A stretch of DNA of 53,314 nucleotides from Anaerolineae bacterium (GCA_023382675.1 JAHDWN010000024.1:1-53314), one strand, 5' to 3'. Numbered from the stretch's first letter, positions 39,298-48,875 are shown. Numbers and translations: made by a program. Notes: generated by a model from the sequence alone, not told the origin.

Positions 39298-39837
39298 CTA
39301 GCCTTCCATCGACGACATCTGCATGTCGGCAATGATGTGGTCGAGCAGGAACTGCTGCACGTCCGCACGCAAAGCGGTACAGGCCACATCTTCACCGGAC
39401 ACGTCGCCCGCGGGCAGATCGGTGTACATGGCGAAGTCAGGTGCTTCCATGCCGATGCCGGTCAGGAACGCGCTGATGGTGTCCTGCGCCGTCATGCCCA
39501 TCATCTCGTCACCCTGCATCATCTCATCGCCGGACATGTCGCCTTCCATGCTCGCCATGCGCATCAGAATCTCGTTGACCAGCGGCGTGTACTGGCCGTA
39601 GTCGATTTCGGTCATCATCTCGCCGGAGCTTTCGCCCATCGCCTTCATGTTCGTCAGATAGCTGTAATCGTGCTCGGCCACGAGCAGCAGCGTGACGAGC
39701 GTCGAGTCGCAGGCCACCGCCATCGAGTCCTGCGCCTGCGCGACCAGCGCGTGCACCGGCGCGAACGTGACCGAGGCCAGCGCCACCAACCCGGCGAAGG
39801 CTGCCCGCAGCGAACTCCACTTGATCTTCGATACCAT
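39298..39837 (-). CDS. secreted Met/Asp-rich protein, unknown family
   Basis: A 179-residue protein with a signal peptide (SLRAAFAGLVALASVTFAPVHALVAQA). GGGAGG lies before ATG 39837. The mature part is very rich in Met, Asp, Glu and Gly: MKAMGESSGEMMTEIDYGQY and MASMEGDMSGDEMMQGDEMM, followed by GMTAQDTISAF and two Cys (ACDS and VACTAL). Met-x2-Met-like spacing is seen in copper-binding extracytoplasmic proteins, but no known motif is complete. It is predicted to be periplasmic or extracellular. It stands alone, with no operon partner. Confidence 0.65.
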   Translation of the reverse strand: MVSKIKWSSLRAAFAGLVALASVTFAPVHALVAQAQDSMAVACDSTLVTLLLVAEHDYSYLTNMKAMGESSGEMMTEIDYGQYTPLVNEILMRMASMEGDMSGDEMMQGDEMMGMTAQDTISAFLTGIGMEAPDFAMYTDLPAGDVSGEDVACTALRADVQQFLLDHIIADMQMSSMEG

Positions 39838-40052
39838 GATAAAACCTCCCTTTACCCTTAGAAAGCGGAGAGCATCGGCTCCCCAGCCCCCATGAAAACC
39901 CGGCCAGATTACGTCACGATTACAGACAGGCCGAAGTCACCGGGTGTTGAGTCTCGGTCGCGTTCAACATCCGTGCTGCCGACCGAGCCAAAAGGAGAAT
40001 AGTGATGATTATTTGGGAAGCGCCACAGCGCTGCGCGAACTGCGCGCCGGCT

Positions 40053-41468
40053 TTATGGCTGTGAGAGGTCTGTCTGCAAGCGAGAAGTCACCGGCAGTCT
40101 GACGGTAAAGGTCGTGCCGACGCCCAGCTCACTTTCACAGGCAATCACGCCCCGGTGAAGATCGACGCTCTCCTTCACGATGGCGGTGCCCAGCCCTGTG
40201 CCGCCGATGTCGCCGGTATTCCGGGCGCGATAGAACGGTTCGTAGAGATAGGGCAGGCTTTCCGCCGGTATGCCGATCCCCTGATCGCTCACGCGGAACA
40301 CCACATCTCCCTGCTCCAAACAGACATCCAGGCGCACATCCCCGCCGTCCGGCGAGTACTTGATGGCATTCGACAGCAGATTGGACAGAATGTGCTGTAA
40401 GAGCTTTGCGTCAAGCGCCACCAACCTGAGATCACCTGTGTGGGTGAGGCAAAAGTTGTGCTTGCCTCTGTCAATCACTTGCATACGCTCTATCGCCGTC
40501 TCGCAGAAAATGACCACATCGAGTGGCGACGGGTTGAATTCGAGTCTGCCGGATTGCGCTATATTGACGAGCAGAACATCATCGAGCAGATCGACCATGT
40601 ATTCTGTCTGGGACAGAATATCGCGCATATGCTGATCTTGACGATCAGGTGCGATGCGGTCGCGATACCGGTGCATGAGTTCGGCAGACGCATAAATGAC
40701 CGACAGCGGTGTGCGAAATTCGTGCGATACCACCGATATGAAGCGCTCTTTGAGTTGGAGCAGCTCCTTCTCCTTTTCGAGATCCGTCCGCAGGATCGCC
40801 GCCGCCTGCATTTCTTGCTGGGCACGTCTGCGCTCAGTCACGTCGATGACCGAACCGATATAGCCCTGGAAGACTCCATCCTCCGACCAGCGCGGCGTGC
40901 CCGTGGCAATCACCCAGCGCTGCGCGTTATCGATGGGCGAATGGAGTTGGTATTCGACCTGGAAATATTCCCGCGTTTTGATGTTATCCAGGAAGCTGAC
41001 TCTTACATGCTCGCGGTCTTCAGGGTGCAAAGCATCGAGCCAGGCCTGGCCCAGGCTGTTGGCCTCGTGTTGTCCGGTGAAGTGGTACCATCCGCGGCTC
41101 AGGAATGTCACCTGGTCGGTGGAGTCTGTGGTCCAGATCAAGGCGGGTGCGGTATCGGCCAGGTTGCGGAAGCGGTGTTCGCTTTCGCGCAGCGCGGCCT
41201 CGATCTTCTTGCGTTCGACAATATCTTCCTGCAAAGCGCGCTCGGCACGATCACGTTTCCGCAATTCCACCCGCAGCAATAGAAACAGCGCCAGCGAAGT
41301 CACGAGCACGTAGCCCAGCCCCTTATAGACACTGACAACCGCCAGCATGGATGGATTCGCTGCAAAGATGAGCGCCATCGCGCTATCCGAGAGGACGATC
41401 CACAGGGCTGCGATGATGCCGTATGCCAGGCTGATACGAACGTCGAAGCGTCCCAGAAACGCGCGCAT
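40053..41468 (-). CDS. membrane histidine kinase with one PAS domain
   Basis: A 471-residue sensor kinase. ATG 41468 is used; a GTG nine bases upstream is open. Two N-terminal helices (ISLAYGIIAALWIVLSDSAM and YKGLGYVLVTSLALFLLLRV) flank a very short outer loop, so sensing is probably in or under the membrane. A PAS_3-type domain (~100-215: HRFRNLADTAPALIWTTDST ... RWVIATGTPRWSEDG) leads to the HisKA helix SHEFRTPLSVIYASAELMHR and a complete HATPase (N box NLLSNAIKYSPDGG, G1 DQGIGIP, F YEPFYRA, G2 GTGLGTAIVKE). No response regulator is adjacent. Confidence 0.88.
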   Translation of the reverse strand: MRAFLGRFDVRISLAYGIIAALWIVLSDSAMALIFAANPSMLAVVSVYKGLGYVLVTSLALFLLLRVELRKRDRAERALQEDIVERKKIEAALRESEHRFRNLADTAPALIWTTDSTDQVTFLSRGWYHFTGQHEANSLGQAWLDALHPEDREHVRVSFLDNIKTREYFQVEYQLHSPIDNAQRWVIATGTPRWSEDGVFQGYIGSVIDVTERRRAQQEMQAAAILRTDLEKEKELLQLKERFISVVSHEFRTPLSVIYASAELMHRYRDRIAPDRQDQHMRDILSQTEYMVDLLDDVLLVNIAQSGRLEFNPSPLDVVIFCETAIERMQVIDRGKHNFCLTHTGDLRLVALDAKLLQHILSNLLSNAIKYSPDGGDVRLDVCLEQGDVVFRVSDQGIGIPAESLPYLYEPFYRARNTGDIGGTGLGTAIVKESVDLHRGVIACESELGVGTTFTVRLPVTSRLQTDLSQP

Positions 41469-41853
41469 GAGTCGCACCCGAAAAATAGACTTTCGCTGTC
41501 ATAGGTCATAATAGCTTAAAAAGCCCACCATAAACATTATCGTGTTCTATAACAAATTTGATATGGTGTTAAGCACAGCGGCGCTGCCGGGCGACCACGG
41601 AAACACACTGGTAGGTCGCTAGCGCGCGATGACCGCGTGCGTGCAGCAGATCATGTTCAGCAGCCCGGATGAGCCGGGCGAGTGAGAGTAGCGCGCGACC
41701 GGCTAGCCTGCGCGAGCACCATCGGCAGCTGGCATGGAGTGATGCCTGTCAAGACATTTCGCCAGGGTGGCCTAAGTGTTTGCGTTCAAGGTTCTGCAAC
41801 GAACGAGATGTTACCATCGAAAGGCAGTCGTTCGCAGCGACGTGCGACCACGC
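41469..41853. other. gap with no supported gene
   Basis: The first 110 bases are AT-rich and probably hold the promoter of the PAS kinase (-). The rest is GC-rich with a small hairpin (cccgg/ccggg near 41666-41680). Open frames here (41669, 41682) have no ribosome site and overlap the PIN gene on the other strand. No tRNA or known RNA was recognised. Confidence 0.4.
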
Positions 41854-42240
41854 TTACCAGTGCCGCTGGACTCCGTATGCGTCAAATATCTCATCTTTGC
41901 CAATGATCGGCAGATTCTCGCTCTGAGACTGGGCAATGATCAGGCGGTCGAATGGGTCACGGTGGTGGAAAGGTAGCATCGCAACGATGCCCGTGTGTTC
42001 GATCTTGATATTCAAGAGACGGATGGTGTTCTTGCGCAATTGGTCGTCGAAGAAATCAGTGAACGGCGCTGGCACGACCAATCGCCCCAGGCTGAACTTG
42101 ATCGCCATTTCCCATAAACTGGCAACACTCAAATAGATGAGGGAATCCGCATCCTCTATCGTGGCTCTCGCAGCCGCACTCAAGGATGGATCGTCTTTGA
42201 TAAACCACAGAAAGGTGTGCGTATCGAGCAGATAGCTCAT
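41854..42240 (-). CDS. PIN-domain toxin (VapC-like)
   Basis: A 128-residue PIN ribonuclease. The first Asp is in YLLDTHTFLWFI, then a conserved Glu in ASLWEMAIKFSLGRL, and the second acidic cluster HHRDPFDRLIIAQSQ; the C-terminal DEIFDAYGV completes the family pattern ('D..f..Y.v'). It would cleave RNA when free of its antitoxin. The start ATG 42240 overlaps the antitoxin stop (ATGA). The pair sits between the signalling genes and the second flavodoxin. Confidence 0.87.
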   Translation of the reverse strand: MSYLLDTHTFLWFIKDDPSLSAAARATIEDADSLIYLSVASLWEMAIKFSLGRLVVPAPFTDFFDDQLRKNTIRLLNIKIEHTGIVAMLPFHHRDPFDRLIIAQSQSENLPIIGKDEIFDAYGVQRHW

Positions 42241-42464
42241 TCACTGTACTCATCGAAATCCGGCAGAGGCGCGTCGAAGTCCGGCGTCATCTTGATTTGA
42301 CCACGTGCGCTGCCGGCTTTGCGCGGTTGACGGGTTGCCTCGACCGGCACAAGTTGGACTGCCTGGTCGTTTTCATCCAGAATCAGCACCGTCTTCCCGT
42401 GCTGAGCATCGTCAATCAACTTCTGCAGATGATCCTGCGCGTCACGCACAGAGTAACGTTCCAT
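42237..42464 (-). CDS. Phd/YefM-like antitoxin
   Basis: A 75-residue antitoxin. MERYSVRDAQDHLQKLIDDA, HGKTVLILDENDQAVQLVPV is the usual Phd/DUF2281-like DNA-binding N-terminus, and the acidic tail DFDAPLPDFDEYSE is the toxin-binding segment. It is encoded immediately ahead of the PIN toxin with a 4-base overlap, the normal order in VapBC-type modules. ATG 42464 is the only likely start. Confidence 0.83.
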   Translation of the reverse strand: MERYSVRDAQDHLQKLIDDAQHGKTVLILDENDQAVQLVPVEATRQPRKAGSARGQIKMTPDFDAPLPDFDEYSE

Positions 42465-42639
42465 CGCAATTTCGTATCTCTCGGTCTATCTCGAACGTGT
42501 GCTCGAATCGTAAGCCAATCTCCGAAAGTTTTCAACCGCTCGCGAGCAAGAGAAGATATTTGCGGCGCATCATCCCGCCCTGATCAATAAGAAAAGATAC
42601 TGCTTGCCTTCGCTCGCGCACCAGCAGCCTGCCGCCGGG

Positions 42640-43191
42640 TTACTCAGTGTGTTTGGCCTGCTCGAACGTCGGCTTCAGCTCCAGCGTCCTGGCGATCTGG
42701 TGCGTCCAGTTGGCAATCTCTTGCCAGTCGCGGTAATCGTGGTTGATGTGCTTGGACGACTCGGTGCCGTCGTAATTGGATGCCAGCAGCCAGCGCTCGT
42801 TCCAATCAATCTCGTCCACGTCCAGCTTGCCAGCGAAGACGCCGATGTTGTCGATGCCGAGCTTATCGAGCGTCGGTTGGTGGACGTAGTATTCCAGGCT
42901 GTGCTGCAAGCCATCCGCTTCCAGCACACGAATGCAGGTGATGAACATATGCGTCGGGTGGCTTTTGAGCGCGTCGGCGCAGCGTTCCAGAAACAGCGAC
43001 ATCTCTTGCAGCCACATGCCCGCGTGAATGGCCGAGCCGATCACAAATAAGTCGTAGTTCGAACAATCCTGCACGTCATTAAGCGCAGATACGGTCACAT
43101 TCGATTCGTAGGCGCGCAGCAGCCGACCGATGAACTCGGCCACTTCTGCGGTAGATCCGTGGACACTGGCGTAACCGACCAGGATATTCAT
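42640..43191 (-). CDS. flavodoxin-domain protein (second copy)
   Basis: A 183-residue HemG/flavodoxin_5-type protein. GGGAGG precedes ATG 43191. The FMN loop is GYASVHGSTAEVAEFIGRLL, followed by YDLFVIGSAIHAGMWLQEMS and NIGVFAGKLDVDEIDW. It is only distantly similar to the flavodoxin at 38490 and longer at the C-terminus. Proteins of this group use menaquinone or act as thiol-type flavin switches; the partner here is unknown. The gap to the antitoxin is 175 bases. Confidence 0.83.
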   Translation of the reverse strand: MNILVGYASVHGSTAEVAEFIGRLLRAYESNVTVSALNDVQDCSNYDLFVIGSAIHAGMWLQEMSLFLERCADALKSHPTHMFITCIRVLEADGLQHSLEYYVHQPTLDKLGIDNIGVFAGKLDVDEIDWNERWLLASNYDGTESSKHINHDYRDWQEIANWTHQIARTLELKPTFEQAKHTE

Positions 43192-43279
43192 GTTGAACGC
43201 GCCCTCCCGCCGGGGTTTTCGATGAGTCTGTGAGGTGGATTATAGCAGTGCGTTGGCCTTGCCGCTATCGCACCGCATG

Positions 43280-44725
43280 TCACCCACGGGCGCGCACCTC
43301 GACCATTGGCAGCGTCAGCGTGAAGGTCGTCCCCTGCCCGATCGCGCTGTCGACGGCGATGGTGCCGCTGTGAGCGCGCACCGCCTGCCGCGCAATCGCC
43401 AGCCCCAGCCCCGTGCCGGGGACAGTCTCGACGTTGCGCCCACGGTGAAACGGCTCGAACAGCCGCGCCATATCTTCTTCGGTGATGCCGATGCCCCGAT
43501 CCTGGATCGTGATGATCGCCTGGTTGCCGTTATGACCGTTGCTGGTCAGGGTGAAGCGCACCGTGCTCCCCTCCGGCGAGTACTTGATCGCGTTCGAGAG
43601 CAGGTTCGTCAACGCCTGGCGCAGCAGCTTGCGGTCGATGGGCGCGCGCATCACCGCCCGATCGCATTCGAATTCGACCTTGTGCGTCTTGAAGTAGTTG
43701 ATCTGGAACTGCTCGACAATATCGCGGCAGTAGGTGATCAGGTCGATGATCTCCGGCATGAACTCGGCCTCGGCGGAGTCGCCCCGGCTGACGGTCATCA
43801 CGTCGCTCAGGATGTCCGTCAGATGTTCGGTCTGTGTACGGATGCTGTCCAGATATTGCAGGCGTTCTTCCTCGGTCGCCTTGTCGCCATACTGGCGCAG
43901 CATGTCGTGCGCCAGCCGGATGAGCGAAAGCGGCGTGCGCAGCTCGTGCGACATCATCGTCAGGAAGCGGTCTTTGAGGACGCGCAGCTCGCGCTCCTTC
44001 TCCAGCGCCACGCTGATGCGCTCGCGTTCGATGCGCTCCGCCTCCAGGTACATGCGGTCGGTGATGTCGTGGAGCACGCCAATGAAGTGCGTCAGCTGCC
44101 GACTGCCTGCGTCCCGGATCGGCGTCAGACGCACCTCCGCCCAATACATCGCGCCATCCGCCCGCTCACACTCGATCACAGCCGTGCACGGCGCGCCATC
44201 GATCAGCGCCTGATCGAGTGCCTGATTCTGCGCATCGTCGGGGTTGCAGTGCCAGAGGAAGCGGCAGTCCTGCGCCAGTAGTTCAGCTTCGGTATAGGCG
44301 GTGATCGTCGCCATCGCCGGGTTGGCGTAGATGATCGGTCGTGCCTCACCGCGAACGCCGGTGATAAAAATGCCGCTGCCGCTGGCTTCGATCAGCCGGT
44401 TGCGCAGGGCGATGTCCGCCTGCGCCTGCCGCCGCTCGGTGATGTCACGCAGGCTGGCGAGGTAGGCGCGCCCGTCGATCCAGTCGATTTCCACGACGCG
44501 AATCTCCACGGCAATCGTGTTCCCATCGGGGCGCGGCAAATCGATCTCGACGGTTTCGCCGGTACCGAGCGGAAAGGCGACAAATTCGCCGACCAGCGCC
44601 ATTGGTGGTTTATCGAACAGGGCCGCCGCCGCCAGATTCACGAACCGGATCACGCCATCCTCATCGATGACGACGATACCATCCGCATTGCGGTTGATGA
44701 TGGTGAGAAGCGTTTCGGTTAGCAT
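43280..44725 (-). CDS. PAS-PAS/LOV-like histidine kinase, soluble
   Basis: A 481-residue cytosolic kinase. PAS 1 is at ~10-97. The second PAS (~108-224) looks like a LOV domain: ASGSGIFITGVRGEARPIIY, ANPAMATITAYTEAELLAQD, CRFLW and HFIGVLHDITDR. It keeps the LOV Cys (C154), but residues that normally hold FMN are changed (D153 for Asn, W158 for Gln, A196 for Asn, L218 for Gln). HisKA has H260 (MMSHELRTPLSLIRLAHDML). The HATPase motifs are complete (NLLSNAIKYSPEGS, DRGIGITEED, GTGLGLAIARQ). There is no adjacent regulator. Confidence 0.88.
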   Translation of the reverse strand: MLTETLLTIINRNADGIVVIDEDGVIRFVNLAAAALFDKPPMALVGEFVAFPLGTGETVEIDLPRPDGNTIAVEIRVVEIDWIDGRAYLASLRDITERRQAQADIALRNRLIEASGSGIFITGVRGEARPIIYANPAMATITAYTEAELLAQDCRFLWHCNPDDAQNQALDQALIDGAPCTAVIECERADGAMYWAEVRLTPIRDAGSRQLTHFIGVLHDITDRMYLEAERIERERISVALEKERELRVLKDRFLTMMSHELRTPLSLIRLAHDMLRQYGDKATEEERLQYLDSIRTQTEHLTDILSDVMTVSRGDSAEAEFMPEIIDLITYCRDIVEQFQINYFKTHKVEFECDRAVMRAPIDRKLLRQALTNLLSNAIKYSPEGSTVRFTLTSNGHNGNQAIITIQDRGIGITEEDMARLFEPFHRGRNVETVPGTGLGLAIARQAVRAHSGTIAVDSAIGQGTTFTLTLPMVEVRARG

Positions 44726-44819
44726 AGCGGAGTATTATACGCGAGCGAATCGTGGCAAACATTAATGGCGGTTGTGTATTACGTTGGAATGAGGCGCCCA
44801 TGTGAGCGCGCCATCGCTA

Positions 44820-46631
44820 CTAATGCGCGGCACCGTTTGGCATCATGGACGCAGTCTGCACGTCGGGACGTGAAACCAGCGGCAGTGTCACGCGGAAAGT
44901 CGTGCCCTTGTCCTCCGCACTGGTAAAATCAATCGTGCCGCCGTGCAAATCGAGCGCCTGCTTGACGATCATCAAACCCAGCCCGGACCCAGGCACGTCG
45001 CCAACGTTGGCGGCACGATAGAAAGCATCGAAGAGCCGCGCCTGATCGCGCTTGGGGATGCCGATGCCCTGATCACGAACGCTCAGCTTTAGAGTTTCAC
45101 CGTCGATGTCCAGCATCACACTCACAGGCATTTCCTGCGGCGAATACTTGAGCGCGTTACTGACCAGATTGCGCACAACCAGCCGCAGCAGCTTCTTATC
45201 CAGCATGGCCTGGACAGAGGTAGATGTCTGGGGATATAGGTATTGGACCCGCTCCGCGATCTGGGTGTCCTCACACAACTCGTCAATCAGTTGGTGGATG
45301 GTGTCAGCCGCCGACAGCGTCTCCGGGCTGAAATCGAGCTTGCCGTTTTGCAGCCGCTCCAGCGACAACACATCGTCGATCAAAGCGTTCATGATCGCGA
45401 TCTGGGACACGATGGTGTCGAACTTGGCCGCCAGCGCTTCCGCATCCATGCGCTCTCGATAGCGCTGCACCATCTCCGTTGCCGTCTGAATGATGCTCAT
45501 TGGCGTGCGGAACTCGTGCGAGACAATCGAAACGAAGCGCGCCCGCAGCGCGTTCAATTCCTTTTCGGCATCCAGCGCCGCCCGCAATTTGGCTTCGCTT
45601 TCTTTGCGCCGGGTGATGTCACGGATGACGACAACACGCCCGATAATCTTTTTGCCGTCGTCACGCAGCGGGGAGGTGCGCAGTTCCAGATAGTACGTGC
45701 GCCCATCACGGCTCGTTACCAACTCGCCGGTGGCCGTCTTCTCAATCGCTTCCGAGTATGCGACCAGCTGGCTGAGTTCATGCAGCACCGCGTCGTAGGT
45801 CTCACCAATGAGAGTTGTCTTGTCGCGCCCGATGATTTTTTCCGCAGCCGGGTTCAATGCAACGACTTTTTGCTGCGAATCGAGGACGATCATCCCGTCG
45901 GCCATGCTCTCGGTCACAATATTGCGTGCAATCGGCGCAAGGTCGATCAGTTGGTAGCTGAAGAGATGCCGGGCGACGGCGATGCCCGATATGCCCATGG
46001 CGAACGGTATCAGATCCAGGGGAGTTGACCCTGCCACGATCAAGAAACTGACCAGGCCTGGGAAAATGATGGCGCCCAGGAGAATCGAGAGCGACCGGCG
46101 ATGGAGTTGGAACGCGGCGCGCAGATGGCGCAGCATCATCAGACAGATGACGCCGAACAGGGTATATGCAAAGGCGATGTGAATCCAGGCCCACACACCG
46201 CGCGTTTCCGCTATCACCTGGATCTCACCGACGTTGACCAGCCTGAGATCAGTCCACATCAGACCAAGACGGGCGTTCGTCAACACAAGAATGAGCGTGA
46301 CCGCCGGAATGACGTAGATCAGCCGGCGCCGCCGTCCGGCCGTCATCCAGCCGCTGTAGTTGACGTAAGCCAAGACAAACAACAACCCGGCGACCGGCAG
46401 CGCGACCATCCCGATATATTTGAGATAAAAGGCGGCGATTTTCAACTGCGGTAGCGGAACGGCGATCTCGACCGCATACAGAACCGTCCACTGAAAGACG
46501 GATAGCGCCAACAAAATCATAGGACGCGCTATGTCACCAAGTACCCGAAGCTGATACTGAGCGTAGAGTGCCACGTAGGCCCACAACGCGGCAGATATAC
46601 CGAGTAAGAACATGGCGAAGCTAAGTGACAT
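44820..46631 (-). CDS. 7TM histidine kinase with PAS domain (paralog A)
   Basis: A 603-residue kinase. Residues 1-225 hold seven membrane helices (HisKA_7TM type), for example AMFLLGISAALWAYVALYAQ, LPVAGLLFVLAYVNYSGWM and LIYVIPAVTLILVLTNARLG. A PAS follows (ESMADGMIVLDSQQKVVALN, ~235-345), then HisKA with H372 (FVSIVSHEFRTPMSIIQTAT) and the HATPase (NLVSNALKYSPQEM, DQGIGIPKRD, GSGLGLMIVKQ). It is closely similar over its full length to the next gene upstream (46778-48547), evidence of tandem duplication. The sensed signal is unknown. Confidence 0.9.
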   Translation of the reverse strand: MSLSFAMFLLGISAALWAYVALYAQYQLRVLGDIARPMILLALSVFQWTVLYAVEIAVPLPQLKIAAFYLKYIGMVALPVAGLLFVLAYVNYSGWMTAGRRRRLIYVIPAVTLILVLTNARLGLMWTDLRLVNVGEIQVIAETRGVWAWIHIAFAYTLFGVICLMMLRHLRAAFQLHRRSLSILLGAIIFPGLVSFLIVAGSTPLDLIPFAMGISGIAVARHLFSYQLIDLAPIARNIVTESMADGMIVLDSQQKVVALNPAAEKIIGRDKTTLIGETYDAVLHELSQLVAYSEAIEKTATGELVTSRDGRTYYLELRTSPLRDDGKKIIGRVVVIRDITRRKESEAKLRAALDAEKELNALRARFVSIVSHEFRTPMSIIQTATEMVQRYRERMDAEALAAKFDTIVSQIAIMNALIDDVLSLERLQNGKLDFSPETLSAADTIHQLIDELCEDTQIAERVQYLYPQTSTSVQAMLDKKLLRLVVRNLVSNALKYSPQEMPVSVMLDIDGETLKLSVRDQGIGIPKRDQARLFDAFYRAANVGDVPGSGLGLMIVKQALDLHGGTIDFTSAEDKGTTFRVTLPLVSRPDVQTASMMPNGAAH

Positions 46632-46777
46632 GGCCGATCCCGACGTGTTCCTGGTTGCCTGTAATAATAGCCATCCATATCTTAGTGCAAGAACTACCTA
46701 CGTAACCCAAAAGAACTGCGCGCCTGTACCGATATTTTTCAAGATTCACATATTCGACGGATGAATCTATGGAGGCC

Positions 46778-48547
46778 TCACTCATCCTCGACCGGCGACG
46801 CTAGTGGCAGTGACACCGAGAACGTCGTCCCGCGTCCCGCATGACTGATGAAACTGATCTTGCCGCCGTGCAAGTCAAGCGCCTGCTTGACAATCATCAA
46901 CCCCAGGCCAGAGCCAGGCAAGTCACCAACATTGGCCGCGCGATAAAATGCGTCGAACAGACGCGTTTGATCTTTTTCCGGGATGCCGATGCCCTGATCG
47001 GTGACGTGAATCAGCAAGGTTGAATCCATCATCTCGAGCGCCACTGTGACCGGCAGTTTCGGCGGCGAATACTTGAGCGCATTGCTGACCAGATTGCGCA
47101 CGACCAGCCGCAGCAGTTTCTTGTCGATAGGCAGTTCGATGTCCGTCTCAGGCGCGTTGAATATGATCCGCTCGGCAATTTCGGCATCATACTCCAACTC
47201 ATCAACCAACTGGCGCACGGTCTTAGTGGCCGGCAGTCGCTCCGGGTGGTAGCTCAGCTGCCCATTTTGCAACCGCTCCAATGACAGCACATCATCGATC
47301 AACGCATTCATGATCGCGATTTGCAATTTAATCGTGCTGAATTTCGCCTCAAGCGCGCTGGCGTCCATCCGGTCGCGATAATGCTGCACCATCTCTGTCG
47401 CCGTCTGTATAATGCTCATCGGCGTGCGGAACTCGTGCGAGACGATGGAGACGAAGCGCGCCCGCAGCGCATTCAGTTCTTTTTCGGCGATCAGCGCCGC
47501 CCGCAGCCTGGTTTCGTTTTCTTTGCGCAAGGTGATGTCACGAATGATCACCACCCGCCCCACGATTTGTTTTGTGTCATCGAACAGCGGCGACGCCCGC
47601 AGCTCCAGGTAGAGAGTCTTGCCGTCACGCGATGTCGCCACTTCGCCCGATGGACGGTTGTCGATGGCCTGCAAAGAGGGCAAGGATTGATGCAAATCGA
47701 AGAGCAGCGCGTCGTAACTTCTGCCAACCAGGTCTGATGATTCGACGCCAAAGATCCTCTGCGCAGCCGGATTCGCCGAGAAGACCTTCCCATTCGCGTC
47801 CAGGACGAGCATGCCATCGCCCATGTTCTCCGTGACGATATTCCGGGCAAGCGGCGCCAGATCGATCAACCGGTAGCTGAACAGATTCCACGAGACAATC
47901 ATGCCCGTGATCGTCAGGGCAAATGGTGTCAAATCAAACAGGGTCAGGTGGAAAGCAGCAAGCACAGTCGTGACGAACGGAAACACAAGCGCCATCAGCA
48001 GCATCATGTGCTGGCGGCCAAACAGACCGACTGCGTTGCGCAAATACTGGAACAGAAATAGCAGAGCGATAAAGATGATGATGTAGGCATAGACGACATA
48101 CACCCAACCCCACGGCCCCAATGTTTCCTGCACAGCCACCAGTTCGCCAAAGCTGACGAGTTTGAGGTCCGACCACATCAGATGATGGAAAGGATTGGTG
48201 ACAGCCATGACAAGCGTGATCGCAGGCAGGGCAAGCAGTAGGTACAGGCGGCGTCTGGTCAGCCAGTCGTTCTTATTGACGTAAAAGAGTACAAACAGCA
48301 GCCCGGTGACGGACGCGCCGAGCATTCCGATGTACTTGAGGTCGTGCGCGGCGAATTTCAATTCAGGAACCGGAATCGCCATCTCGACAGCATTGAATGT
48401 CGCCCACTCGACCACAAAGAGGGACAACAGCATGACAGGCTGCGCCACGTTGCCCAGGATACGCTTCTGGTACTGGGCATAAAACGCGACAAACGTCCAT
48501 AAGGCCACCGAATGACCCAGGACGTACATGGCAAAACTTAGCGGCAT
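46778..48547 (-). CDS. 7TM histidine kinase with PAS domain (paralog B)
   Basis: A 589-residue kinase. ATG 48547 aligns with the start of paralog A (MPLSFAMYVLG versus MSLSFAMFLLG); a frame open to 48643 adds an unlikely 32 residues. Seven helices (1-225), PAS (ENMGDGMLVLDANGKVFSAN), HisKA H371 (SHEFRTPMSIIQTATEMVQH) and HATPase (NLVSNALKYSPPKL, DQGIGIPEKD, GSGLGLMIVKQ) occur in the same order as paralog A. The helix and PAS regions differ more than the kinase core, as expected when the sensed ligands diverge after duplication. A promoter candidate lies at 48587-48615. Confidence 0.9.
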   Translation of the reverse strand: MPLSFAMYVLGHSVALWTFVAFYAQYQKRILGNVAQPVMLLSLFVVEWATFNAVEMAIPVPELKFAAHDLKYIGMLGASVTGLLFVLFYVNKNDWLTRRRLYLLLALPAITLVMAVTNPFHHLMWSDLKLVSFGELVAVQETLGPWGWVYVVYAYIIIFIALLFLFQYLRNAVGLFGRQHMMLLMALVFPFVTTVLAAFHLTLFDLTPFALTITGMIVSWNLFSYRLIDLAPLARNIVTENMGDGMLVLDANGKVFSANPAAQRIFGVESSDLVGRSYDALLFDLHQSLPSLQAIDNRPSGEVATSRDGKTLYLELRASPLFDDTKQIVGRVVIIRDITLRKENETRLRAALIAEKELNALRARFVSIVSHEFRTPMSIIQTATEMVQHYRDRMDASALEAKFSTIKLQIAIMNALIDDVLSLERLQNGQLSYHPERLPATKTVRQLVDELEYDAEIAERIIFNAPETDIELPIDKKLLRLVVRNLVSNALKYSPPKLPVTVALEMMDSTLLIHVTDQGIGIPEKDQTRLFDAFYRAANVGDLPGSGLGLMIVKQALDLHGGKISFISHAGRGTTFSVSLPLASPVEDE

Positions 48548-48875
48548 GACTGATTCCGGGGCATGAGCACCCCAACACAAGTTCTTATTACAACTATAAC
48601 CCTTGGATATGGCAAGTCCCATTGAGAAGCCTGGGACAAACAAGATATTCTACAAGATTACGGCATATCACGTGAATGTCAGCAGCTTGCCCTGGCCGAC
48701 CCTGCGACCGACCAATTGATCTTGTCGTGTATTACGCGCCTATGATGCCTCGTTGTGCTATGAAACTGGCTATCGACGCACCTGTCCTTCACCCATCTCC
48801 GCCGATTTGTCGCATTCCCGCCAGATTCTTGGATAATAGAACGCAGAATCAAGACATTTGGCGAGATCCTTAATC
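48548..48875. other. gap between kinase B (-) and glgB (+)
   Basis: Apart from the kinase promoter candidate (48587-48615) nothing is recognised. No ORF with a ribosome site is present. Confidence 0.4.
48587..48615 (-). promoter_or_regulatory. promoter candidate for kinase B
   Basis: On the minus strand TTGCCA (48615-48610) and TGTAAT (48592-48587) are separated by exactly 17 bases, each with one mismatch to the sigma-70 consensus. The expected transcript start is near 48580, about 33 bases before ATG 48547. Confidence 0.5.

Noticed and set aside
41669-41926. 85-codon frame opposite the PIN gene end
   Set aside because: No ribosome site, overlaps a clear PIN-domain gene and has a composition unlike protein.
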